This document shows, one piece after another, positions 1 to 7,869 of a DNA stretch of 64,000 nucleotides (position 1 is its first letter; every line of letters begins with the position of its first letter). The stretch is taken from assembly GCA_002212725.1 (NCBI GenBank), contig MTCR01000077.1, positions 1 to 64,000 of the forward strand, written 5' to 3'. Source of the DNA: Sphingobacteriales bacterium TSM_CSM (GTDB lineage Bacteria; Bacteroidota; Bacteroidia; Chitinophagales; UBA2359). Under the pieces are notes generated by a model. It did not search any database. It was not told the origin of the DNA and saw only the letters and a list, made by a program, of their open reading frames with translations. The translations under genes and the position numbers were made by a program.

Positions 1-126
1 GACGACTCATGTTTTTTGATTTTTATTCACAAAGTTAATGCATTTTGTTCGCAAAGTTAATGCATTAAACTACAATGCCAAAGCACTAAATTTAAAAATT
101 CTAACACTTAAAAAAACCTTATTTTT
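1..126. promoter_or_regulatory. Divergent upstream region with a 15-bp direct repeat
   Basis: CAAAGTTAATGCATT occurs perfectly at 30-44 and again at 52-66, 22 bp apart (about two helical turns). Read on the minus strand, each copy contains TAACTTTG, which fits the Bacteroidota -7 consensus TAnnTTTG. A minus-strand ATG at 8-10 could start a divergent gene that leaves the window. The repeat may be an operator or a doubled leftward promoter; this is inference. Confidence 0.4.
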
Positions 127-1206
127 ATGAACCAGTTACCAGCAGAACAAAACGAAGTACAAGTAATAAGCCCTGTTGCAAAACCCCCGATGGGCTGGAA
201 ACTCAAACGCACCCTTATAACCCGCCATGTGGGCAGCTACCACATAAATGAAGCCATCAATACTACCTATTTGCCAAAAGCCGGCGATGTGGCTATGTTT
301 GAGATAATTGAATGTGGAAAACACTGGTCGGTACAGGGGCATGAAAACCGCAATGTTGCCATTTTTCCGGGCGACCGCATTTTGGCGGCATTTGCCGACC
401 GCTATGCCACCTCGCAGTTTGAGGGATATGTGCCCGATACTTTTTACGACATCTATCATATTTTGGGCGCAGGCGGTGCAGTGGGCATTGTAAGAAGCAA
501 GAACGACACTTTAAAAGATGTTGAACCCACAACGCTCAAACTTATAGGTTATGCCACAAATGCAGACGGGCAGGTTATCAACACCAAATTTTACCATACC
601 GGCCGCAAATCTTTCAGAGGCGATACGGGCGGGGCAAAAGTAATTTTATCGGTAGGCGCTACCATGGACAGTGGTAAAACCACCACTGCTGCTTCGCTTT
701 GCCGGGGACTTAAAATATCGGGTAAAACCATTGCCTTTATCAAACTTACCGGAACCTGCTACACCAAAGATAAAGATTTTGTGCTGGATTGCGGAGCCGA
801 TATTACCATTGATTTTTCCGATGTTGGATTTCCTTCCACCTTTATGTGTTCATTGAATGATATTTTGGACGTTTATCAATCGCTGCTCGACGAACTTGCC
901 CGCCATAAACCCGATTACATTGTAATGGAAATTGCCGATGGTTTAATGCAGCGCGAAACAGCGTTTTTGCTCAGGTCAAATAAGTTTATGAGCACCATAC
1001 ACAAAGTTGTTTTTTCTTGCGGCGACAGTTTGAGTGCGTTTCACGGCATTGAAATATTAAGCGGCATAGGCATTACGCCGGCTGCGGTAAGCGGGCGTTT
1101 TACCATGAGTCCGTTGCTGATACAGGAGGTAAAAGACCATTCGGGCATTGAGCCGCTGCATATTGACCAACTCATGTCGGGGCAATTCAACGAACTTTTT
1201 TTCTGA
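127..1206 (+). CDS. P-loop NTPase of unknown function (MobB/DUF1611-like)
   Basis: A 359-residue cytoplasmic protein without signal peptide or membrane segment. The first 165 residues form a domain I do not recognise. The second half is a P-loop NTPase: Walker A GATMDSGKTT at about 177-186 and a Walker B-like strand DYIVMEIADG at about 263-272. The GKTTTA helix followed by a second basic strand (FIKLTGT) recalls SIMIBI-type NTPases such as MobB, dethiobiotin synthetase and DUF1611. It ends shortly before an ABC exporter gene on the same strand, so the two may be co-transcribed. A role as ligase, GTPase or partner of the exporter cannot be decided from sequence. NTP binding is well supported; everything beyond is open. 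Confidence 0.8.
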   Translation: MNQLPAEQNEVQVISPVAKPPMGWKLKRTLITRHVGSYHINEAINTTYLPKAGDVAMFEIIECGKHWSVQGHENRNVAIFPGDRILAAFADRYATSQFEGYVPDTFYDIYHILGAGGAVGIVRSKNDTLKDVEPTTLKLIGYATNADGQVINTKFYHTGRKSFRGDTGGAKVILSVGATMDSGKTTTAASLCRGLKISGKTIAFIKLTGTCYTKDKDFVLDCGADITIDFSDVGFPSTFMCSLNDILDVYQSLLDELARHKPDYIVMEIADGLMQRETAFLLRSNKFMSTIHKVVFSCGDSLSAFHGIEILSGIGITPAAVSGRFTMSPLLIQEVKDHSGIEPLHIDQLMSGQFNELFF

Positions 1207-1281
1207 TTTGTTTTTCTGTTTGTGGAGGGGGTTTGTTGCCGCCCGAACTAACATGTGAATGCACCCGTAAAACAGCAAATA

Positions 1282-2955
1282 ATGTTTAGAAAATTGCCTG
1301 TTGCCATATTACTGCCGGTTTTAAAACAACACAAACTGCTGTTGTTGGGCGCTTTGTTTTGCGCTTTAGCCGATGGCATTATGCGGGTGGTTATTTCGGC
1401 AGGTGTGGGAGTTTGGGTGGGGCAGGTATTGCACCATAGTACCGGCAAAGCCCGTTTTTGGGATGAGGTAATAGGCCTGCAGGTAAACATGAACAAAGGG
1501 ATGTTGTTGTTGGTAGCGCTCAAAGTGTTTTTTTCGTGGAGTTCTGCCTGGCTGAACGGGCAAACTTCCGAAACGGTAGCCCGTTTTTTGCGCGAGCAGC
1601 AATTTTACCGCCACCTGCAACTTGACCTTGTCACTCATTTACAAAAGGAAAAAGGCAAATACTTGTTGCGGTTTACCGGCGATTTAAGCGCAGTGCAATC
1701 TTTTCTTACCAAAGGTATTTTGTTGTTTACGGCAGATATTGCTTTTGTGGCGGCCGGTATTTTTATTCTTAGCCTTATAAGTTGGCGCCTGCCTGTGTAT
1801 ATGGGCATTTGGGTTGCATTTTGCTTGTTGCCGGTAGCTGTTATAGCATACTTTTTGCGAAAAACGGTAATGCGGCGGCGCGACCACCGCAGCATCATGC
1901 TCAACTTTGTCAGTCAGCGGTTGTCCTCCTTTTTTACCGTTAAAGCCTATAACCGCGAAACCCCCGAATTGAACCGCTTTAAAAAGCATTCACACAAATT
2001 GTACAAAGATGGTATGCAATATCAGTTGTTATCATCATTGCAAACTGCTTTGTCGCAAGTGGCGGTTTATGGTGCGTTGCTTATATCTTTGTGGTACATA
2101 GCCACTCATACTACCGGTGCGGTGGCAGAAAACATTGCCATTTTTACACTCATAATGTTTTACACCATACCCGTTTTGCGAAGATTGCTTCAAACCAGTG
2201 TGGTTTGGCAAAACGGCCTGGTTTCCTTACAGAAACTTGCCGGTTTTCCGGTATTGCAATACCCGTCGGGTCAATTATTGCCCCCAATTTCGGGAAGCAT
2301 TGCGCTCAACAATGTATGGTTTACCTATCCGGGTGCTGCTGCGCCTTTGTTTTCGGGCATCTCTATGGTTATTCCTGCGGGCGGCATTACCTGCATTACC
2401 GGACAATCGGGCAGCGGTAAAAGCACGTTACTCGAACTAATGGCGGCCATGTACCGGCCTCAAAGCGGCACTATCAGTATTGACGGAAAGAGTTATGCCC
2501 AACTTCACCCGTTTAACCTGCGCAAACAAATAGCGCTTTTTAGTCCCGATGCAAAGTTGCTGGGTAAAACCATTTTTGAGGCCGTTTCATACAGCCGTAA
2601 AGCAGAAAAACAGCCCAAAGTCTTAAAAATGTTGCTCAAGGTGGGTTTTGCCCTTAACGAGGTACCACAATCTGAATGGCTGAACTACCACCCCGGCGAC
2701 CACGGCGAAAAACTTTCTGAAAGCGAACGCCAGTTAATTGCATTAACGAGAACGTTTGTTGCCAATAAAAAAATTTTACTGCTCGACGAGCCTTTTGCCC
2801 ATTTAGATGAAAACCAGCAAATTCCGGTGGTAAACCTGCTAAACAAATTAAGCCGGAAACATACCATTGTAATTGCCGGCGAGCAAATTCACCCCCAATT
2901 ACAGGTGCAAACCAGTTATCACCTTAATACCCTGCATTTGTTGTCATCTGCTTAG
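1282..2955 (+). CDS. ABC transporter, fused membrane and ATPase domains, degenerate motifs
   Basis: An ABC-exporter half-transporter with about six membrane helices in the first 320 residues and a C-terminal nucleotide-binding domain. Numbering from the upstream GTG at 1255: Walker A GQSGSGKST is at 383-391 and Walker B ILLLDE at about 507-512. The signature is LSESERQ instead of LSGGQRQ (about 487-493). The Q-loop position reads FSPD with no glutamine, and the H-loop position reads AGEQ with no histidine. I chose ATG 1282 (MFRKLPV) because Bacteroidota rarely use GTG; 1255 would add nine residues. It lies 75 bp after the P-loop NTPase gene. Substrate unknown; low-turnover transport or a regulatory role is possible. 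Confidence 0.85.
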   Translation: MFRKLPVAILLPVLKQHKLLLLGALFCALADGIMRVVISAGVGVWVGQVLHHSTGKARFWDEVIGLQVNMNKGMLLLVALKVFFSWSSAWLNGQTSETVARFLREQQFYRHLQLDLVTHLQKEKGKYLLRFTGDLSAVQSFLTKGILLFTADIAFVAAGIFILSLISWRLPVYMGIWVAFCLLPVAVIAYFLRKTVMRRRDHRSIMLNFVSQRLSSFFTVKAYNRETPELNRFKKHSHKLYKDGMQYQLLSSLQTALSQVAVYGALLISLWYIATHTTGAVAENIAIFTLIMFYTIPVLRRLLQTSVVWQNGLVSLQKLAGFPVLQYPSGQLLPPISGSIALNNVWFTYPGAAAPLFSGISMVIPAGGITCITGQSGSGKSTLLELMAAMYRPQSGTISIDGKSYAQLHPFNLRKQIALFSPDAKLLGKTIFEAVSYSRKAEKQPKVLKMLLKVGFALNEVPQSEWLNYHPGDHGEKLSESERQLIALTRTFVANKKILLLDEPFAHLDENQQIPVVNLLNKLSRKHTIVIAGEQIHPQLQVQTSYHLNTLHLLSSA

Positions 2956-3003
2956 CCGGCTAAACACCTTGCTTTTGCTTTAACCTTATAAAAACCTTGT
3001 TTC

Positions 3004-3405
3004 ATGCCTGCTTTTACCCTGCGTTACCTGCTTCTTGTAGCTTTGTTGTGCTTCCTTGGCTGCCGTAAAGAAGCCGGCCCGGGCGGAAATGCCGCCATAC
3101 GCGGAAACGTACATGCTTACCACTACAACAGCACCTTTACCGTTTTTATTGCCGACTATCCTGCTGCCGATGAGTACGTGTATATTATTTACGACAACGA
3201 TTTCAGCTACAGCGACCGGGTAAAAACCGACTATGAAGGCGATTTTGAATTTAATTACCTTTACCCGGGGCAATACCGCATTTATGTGTACTCTTTAGAC
3301 AGCACCCTGCAAGCGCCTTCGGGTAAAATTGCCGTGGTAAAAGATATTACCATCAACGGCAACAAAGATATTGTGCATACCGATACCCTGAAAATTTTTA
3401 AATAA
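3004..3405 (+). CDS. Small lipoprotein with a carboxypeptidase-regulatory-like fold
   Basis: 133 residues. The N-terminus is a lipoprotein signal ending LLCFLGC, so the mature protein probably begins at the cysteine near residue 20 and is lipid-anchored. The rest looks like one beta-sandwich: GDFEFNYLYPGQYRIYVYS resembles the YxFxxLxPGxYxV pattern of prealbumin-like or carboxypeptidase-regulatory domains. It begins 48 bp after the ABC transporter and ends one base before the next gene, suggesting an operon. No specific function can be assigned. Confidence 0.75.
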   Translation: MPAFTLRYLLLVALLCFLGCRKEAGPGGNAAIRGNVHAYHYNSTFTVFIADYPAADEYVYIIYDNDFSYSDRVKTDYEGDFEFNYLYPGQYRIYVYSLDSTLQAPSGKIAVVKDITINGNKDIVHTDTLKIFK

Positions 3406-3406
3406 T

Positions 3407-3970
3407 ATGCTGCTACGCTTTTTAACTTTTGGGTGTTTTATGGTGTTTGCACTGCTTTTGCAGGCGCAAAGCCAGGCCGATGTGCGGGAAAGACAGATTA
3501 AATCGGTTGATGTAACCGCTACCGATTACAAAAAGAGCAAGCAGGTAAGGCGCACTTTTACCCGATACAACAGAAAAGGTAATGTAACAGAACTGATAGA
3601 GTACGGTAAAGACGGCAATACCATTGAAAACTGGACACGCTACCGGTATAACCGGAAGGGGCGCATTGTTTCCGAAGCACAGCTTACCCCTTCGGGCGAT
3701 ACCTTGCAAATTATGCATACGCGCTACAACCGTTTCCGGCATCCGGTTGAAACCGTTACCACAAATGCTGCCGGGCAGGTATTGGAAAAAGAAGTGCCCA
3801 CTTATGACAATTTTCACCGCAAAACCCAAGAACTTACCTTTTCGGGCAATGGAACAGTGCTGAAACGGGTAACCTATGAGTACGATGCCAAAGGAATGCT
3901 CATTGCCCGGCGCACTTACGATGCCGAAGGCAACCTGCAATATGAAAAACTCTGGAAAGTTGAATACTGA
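3407..3970 (+). CDS. Secreted protein with RYNRKG-type repeats
   Basis: 187 residues with a signal peptide (cleavage probably after LLQAQSQA). The mature part has about five short repeats of the form YNRKGxVxExxxYxxDG, e.g. RYNRKGNVTELIEYGKDG and RYNRKGRIVSEAQL, similar to YD/RHS-like or MORN-variant repeats that build extended beta structures. Its ATG follows the stop of the preceding lipoprotein gene by one base, so the two are almost certainly translated from one message. No enzyme motif is visible. Likely periplasmic or surface structural protein; function unknown. Confidence 0.7.
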   Translation: MLLRFLTFGCFMVFALLLQAQSQADVRERQIKSVDVTATDYKKSKQVRRTFTRYNRKGNVTELIEYGKDGNTIENWTRYRYNRKGRIVSEAQLTPSGDTLQIMHTRYNRFRHPVETVTTNAAGQVLEKEVPTYDNFHRKTQELTFSGNGTVLKRVTYEYDAKGMLIARRTYDAEGNLQYEKLWKVEY

Positions 3971-4055
3971 ATGTTGTTTGCGCTATACTGCAAACCGGCA
4001 GGCAAACACCCCAAACAATCAAACTAACCTCAAAACAATTTAACCAAAACTGCTT

Positions 4056-7000
4056 ATGAAATTGCGCTTTTTTTTGCTGTTAACGGCCTTTGCTTTTTGC
4101 GGCTTGCAGGCCCAAACGCAACAATGGATTACCCGTTATAACGGCACCAAAGAAAATATTGACCGTGGTAACGCTGTTGCCGCAGATGCATCGGGAAATA
4201 TATATACGGGCGGATATAGTTTTACCAAAGGCGAAGGCCGCAATGCGGTTATTCTCAAATACAATTCGGCCGGCACGCTGCAATGGTCGGCTTTGTACAA
4301 TGTAACCTCCGATAAAACCGATGAGGTAAAAGATATTGCCGTTGATGCAGCTGGAAATGTATATGTAACAGGTGTTGGTAACAGCAATTACCTCACACTC
4401 AAACTCAACTCATCGGGTACTGTTTTGTGGACAGCCACTTACAATGGCTTAGGGCAGGACTATGACGAAGCGGTTGACCTTGCCATTGATGCATCGGGAA
4501 ATGTATATGTAACCGGCCGCAGTGACAGAGATGAGTTCATAAACGTAAACTACGATTATGCTACCCTAAAATACAACAGCTCTGGCGTACAACAATGGGT
4601 AAGCACCTACAACGGAACCGGCAACCTCGATGACCGTGCCAATGCGCTGGCGCTCGACGCATCGGGCAATGTGTATGTAACCGGACAAAGCTTTAACCCC
4701 GCCAACGAAGACGCAGTTACCATTAAATACAACTCTACAGGGGTGCAGCAGTGGGTGAAAATTGAAAACAGGGGTTTTGGAGACGATACCGGCGAAGCTA
4801 TTGTAACCGATGCAACAGGTGTATATGTTGCCGGTGAGGCTTTTAATGGCAACGACTATGACTATGTTACCTATAAATACGACTTTGCCGGCACTGCTGC
4901 CGCATGGTCGCCGGTGTTTTTTGATGATGGCGCAACCGACCGGGGCGTAGATATTGCTGTTGACAGTGGTGGCAATATTTATATTACCGGGCGAAGTGAA
5001 ACCGGCGGCGGTAGTTTTTACGATATTACCACCCTTAAATACAACAGCGCTGGCGTACAGCAATGGAAAAATGTATATGCCTACAGTGCAGGACTGGACG
5101 ACCGCCCTTCTGCTATGGTGGTTGATGCCGCCGGTGCCTGCTACATTACCGGCAGGGTGGCTACCGCCGGTCTTACCGATAATGTGGTAACCCTGAAATG
5201 TAATGCAAACGGCACCACGCAGGTTTGGGCACAAGTATATAATGATGCGGGTAACCTCGATGACAGCGGACTTTCTGTTGCACTTACCGGTTCATCGGTG
5301 GTAATTGCCGGCGTAGGGTATGCCGGTACGGTTACCCAAAACGATGTACTCACCATAAAATACGACGCAGCCGCCGGAACGCAGCAGTGGTTGCAGCGGT
5401 TTAACGGCACAGGCGACAACACAGACCGCCCCCGAAAACTGTTTGTTGATGCTGCAGGCAACAGCTACCTTGCAGGCTACTCATTGCAAACCAACAATAA
5501 CCGCGATGTGATGACCATTAAATTCAGCCCTGCTGGTACTATATTGTGGTCGCAAATATATAACAGCCTCATTAATACCAGTAATGTAGATGAAGGATTT
5601 GCCATTACGGCAGATAATTCGGGCAATGTATATGTGGCCGGCATTGCCGATAACGACTATCTTACGCTTAAATACAACAGCGCCGGCGTTTTGCAGTGGG
5701 CACAGGTCTATAACGGACTGGGGCTTGGCTTTGACGAAGCGCTGAGCATCGGACTTGACCCGGCAGGCAACCCGGTGGTAACCGGCCGCAGCGACCGCGA
5801 TGCATCGGCAGTAATAAATTACGATGTTGTTACCATTAAATACAGCGCTGCCGCCGGTGCGGTTTTATGGACAGCTACTTACAACGGCGCTGCCAACGGC
5901 AACGACCGCCCCGAATGTATGACAATAGATGCTGCCGGAAACGTATTTGTTGGCGGGCGCACCACAGCAGGCGCTACCGAAGATGCGCTTGTTATTCAGT
6001 ACAACAATATGGGCGTGCAGCAGTGGGTTGGTGTTTACAACAATATTTTTGGCAATGACCGCATTAATGCTATTGAGCAAAATAATAACAATATATATGC
6101 GGCCGGTTTTGTCAGTAACGGCACAAATGATGATGCCCTTTTACTGAAGTACAATGCGCTGGGTACACAGCAATGGGTTAAAACATTTGCCGATGCAGGC
6201 GAAGAGCGGTTTTATGATGTAGATACCGATTCTTTGCAGAACATTTACGTATCGGGACGGACTTTTACCGGCGCCGGTTTTGATGCTCTTACCGCCAAAT
6301 ACAGCAGCGCCGGTGTGCTGAAATGGCTTTCAAAGTACAACAATGGCCCCGATGATTCTGGCAATGATATTGCCGTTGACTGTGCCGGTTTTGTTTGGAC
6401 TACCGGCAGCAGCCTGAACGGCAGCGCCGATGATGTGCTGATTTTGAAATACAATGGAAAAAACGGACAGCAGGTATGGAGCAGTTTGTATAATTATTCC
6501 GATAACCTGTATGACCAGGCTTATGATGTGGCCGTAAGAGGAAGCGGAAACACCAATAAAATATACATTACCGGAAGCAGCGAGAGCGTTGCCGGACAAG
6601 GTGATGCCTTTATGAGCTTGTACCAGGAAACCTCGCCAACGCTTACCATAACCCCTGCCGGTTCTACTGTTTGCGCCGGCACCAGCCTGTATGTGCAAGG
6701 AGCCTCTCTGGGCGCGTTTGTATGGAAAGAAGGCACAACCGTATTGGCTGCCGACACGGTTTATACCATTCCGGCAGGAGTAACCGGTGCGCATACCTAC
6801 ACAGTGCAATGGACAAGCGGTTCTTGCAATACTTCGGTCAATAAAACGGTTACCGTAATTCCGCCCATTCAACCACAAATTACCGGCGGCAACGATGTTT
6901 GCCAAAACGGCATTTACACCTATACCGTAGTTCCTATTGCAGGCACCACCTACCAATGGACAGTAGTTGGCGGCATAATTGTATCGGGGCAGGGTACACC

Positions 7001-7067
7001 CTCCATTACCGTGCAATGGACAGGAACCGGCGGGCAATCGGTAACTTGTATGCAAACTTTACCTTAA
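4056..7067 (+). CDS. SBBP-repeat (beta-propeller) secreted protein, C-terminus probably frameshifted
   Basis: 1003 residues in the uninterrupted frame, with a signal peptide (FCGLQAQ). Residues of about 20 to 850 hold 16 SBBP-type repeats of about 50 residues, each with a core like DASGNVYVTGRS followed by YDYxTLKYNSxGxxxW. Repeats 1-8 and 9-16 match each other in order, so the array is a two-fold duplication and may form two propellers. A PKD-like domain follows at about 870-1003. No T9SS sorting domain is seen. The last eight residues look unnatural; one extra G near 7041 would give SGNLYANFTLTVQQ and a TGA at 7079-7081 overlapping the next ATG. Likely extracellular adhesion or structural role. 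Confidence 0.85.
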   Translation: MKLRFFLLLTAFAFCGLQAQTQQWITRYNGTKENIDRGNAVAADASGNIYTGGYSFTKGEGRNAVILKYNSAGTLQWSALYNVTSDKTDEVKDIAVDAAGNVYVTGVGNSNYLTLKLNSSGTVLWTATYNGLGQDYDEAVDLAIDASGNVYVTGRSDRDEFINVNYDYATLKYNSSGVQQWVSTYNGTGNLDDRANALALDASGNVYVTGQSFNPANEDAVTIKYNSTGVQQWVKIENRGFGDDTGEAIVTDATGVYVAGEAFNGNDYDYVTYKYDFAGTAAAWSPVFFDDGATDRGVDIAVDSGGNIYITGRSETGGGSFYDITTLKYNSAGVQQWKNVYAYSAGLDDRPSAMVVDAAGACYITGRVATAGLTDNVVTLKCNANGTTQVWAQVYNDAGNLDDSGLSVALTGSSVVIAGVGYAGTVTQNDVLTIKYDAAAGTQQWLQRFNGTGDNTDRPRKLFVDAAGNSYLAGYSLQTNNNRDVMTIKFSPAGTILWSQIYNSLINTSNVDEGFAITADNSGNVYVAGIADNDYLTLKYNSAGVLQWAQVYNGLGLGFDEALSIGLDPAGNPVVTGRSDRDASAVINYDVVTIKYSAAAGAVLWTATYNGAANGNDRPECMTIDAAGNVFVGGRTTAGATEDALVIQYNNMGVQQWVGVYNNIFGNDRINAIEQNNNNIYAAGFVSNGTNDDALLLKYNALGTQQWVKTFADAGEERFYDVDTDSLQNIYVSGRTFTGAGFDALTAKYSSAGVLKWLSKYNNGPDDSGNDIAVDCAGFVWTTGSSLNGSADDVLILKYNGKNGQQVWSSLYNYSDNLYDQAYDVAVRGSGNTNKIYITGSSESVAGQGDAFMSLYQETSPTLTITPAGSTVCAGTSLYVQGASLGAFVWKEGTTVLAADTVYTIPAGVTGAHTYTVQWTSGSCNTSVNKTVTVIPPIQPQITGGNDVCQNGIYTYTVVPIAGTTYQWTVVGGIIVSGQGTPSITVQWTGTGGQSVTCMQTLP

Positions 7068-7077
7068 CCGTACAGCA

Positions 7078-7752
7078 ATGAGTTGTTTTAAAAAAGCGCT
7101 TTTTTTGCTGTCTGTATGCTTCTTTGCAGAAGTGGCGTGGGCGCAAAACAACGATTTTGGCATTTCCAATGACATTTCGATAGAAAAGCGCCTGTCAAAA
7201 ACCTTTGCGGTAAAAGCAATGACTTCTACCGCCTTTTTACAAAATGCGGGCGAATGGGCCTGGACATTTGCCGATGCCGGCCTTGTTGTGCGTTTTACCC
7301 GCAACTGGCAGGTAAGCGGGCAGTACAGGTACACCTGGCGGCAAAACCTGCGCAACCAAACCGTAAACCGGCAAATCTTATACACACAGGCTGTATATGC
7401 CAAATCTGTGGGCAATTTCACCGTTTCGTGGCGCGGACGCCTGCTGAGGCAATGGTACGGCGCTACCTGGAATGACAATTACCGCCCCACCTTATGGCAA
7501 TTGCGCAACAGGGCAGGTTTGCAGTATAAAGGCAACTATTTCTGGCAACCCTACTTATCGGCAGAGGTTTTTATACCCCTCAACGGGCAGTACAGCGCAT
7601 CTGTTACCCAATGGCGCACTACTTTGGGTATAGACTATAACCCGAATGATTTTAACGAAATATCGGTATATCTGCAGTTGAATAAAACGGTAAACCGTAC
7701 ACCCAACACCACCCGCCTGCTGCTTGGAACGGCTTATGCCATCAGACTTTAG
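7078..7752 (+). CDS. DUF2490 family outer-membrane beta-barrel-like protein
   Basis: 224 residues with a signal peptide ending around AEVAWAQ. The mature part alternates polar and aromatic residues, as expected of outer-membrane beta strands (SGQYRYTWRQNL, LRNRAGLQYKGNYFWQPYL), matching the general pattern of DUF2490 proteins. The gene begins 11 bp after the SBBP gene's stop, or overlaps it as ATGA if the proposed frameshift is corrected. That would make translational coupling likely. DUF2490 proteins are annotated only as predicted outer-membrane proteins; no biochemical role is known to me. Confidence 0.75.
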   Translation: MSCFKKALFLLSVCFFAEVAWAQNNDFGISNDISIEKRLSKTFAVKAMTSTAFLQNAGEWAWTFADAGLVVRFTRNWQVSGQYRYTWRQNLRNQTVNRQILYTQAVYAKSVGNFTVSWRGRLLRQWYGATWNDNYRPTLWQLRNRAGLQYKGNYFWQPYLSAEVFIPLNGQYSASVTQWRTTLGIDYNPNDFNEISVYLQLNKTVNRTPNTTRLLLGTAYAIRL

Positions 7753-7768
7753 CGGCAGTGGCCAAAGA

Positions 7769-7804
7769 AAAAAGCCCCCGCAGGTATGAGCTGCCGGGGC
7801 TTTA
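7769..7804. terminator. Hairpin terminator between convergent genes
   Basis: AAAGCCCC and GGGGCTTT arms (about 7771-7778 and 7796-7803) pair around a short loop. On the minus strand the right side runs into TTTTTTCTTT, so it best serves the minus-strand PDZ gene; it may also end the DUF2490 gene. Confidence 0.8.
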
Positions 7805-7869
7805 CTAAACTACAAAGAAACTTGTAAGGCAACAAAAATAACGGTTAAACTGCGCCGCAAAGAGGTTGT

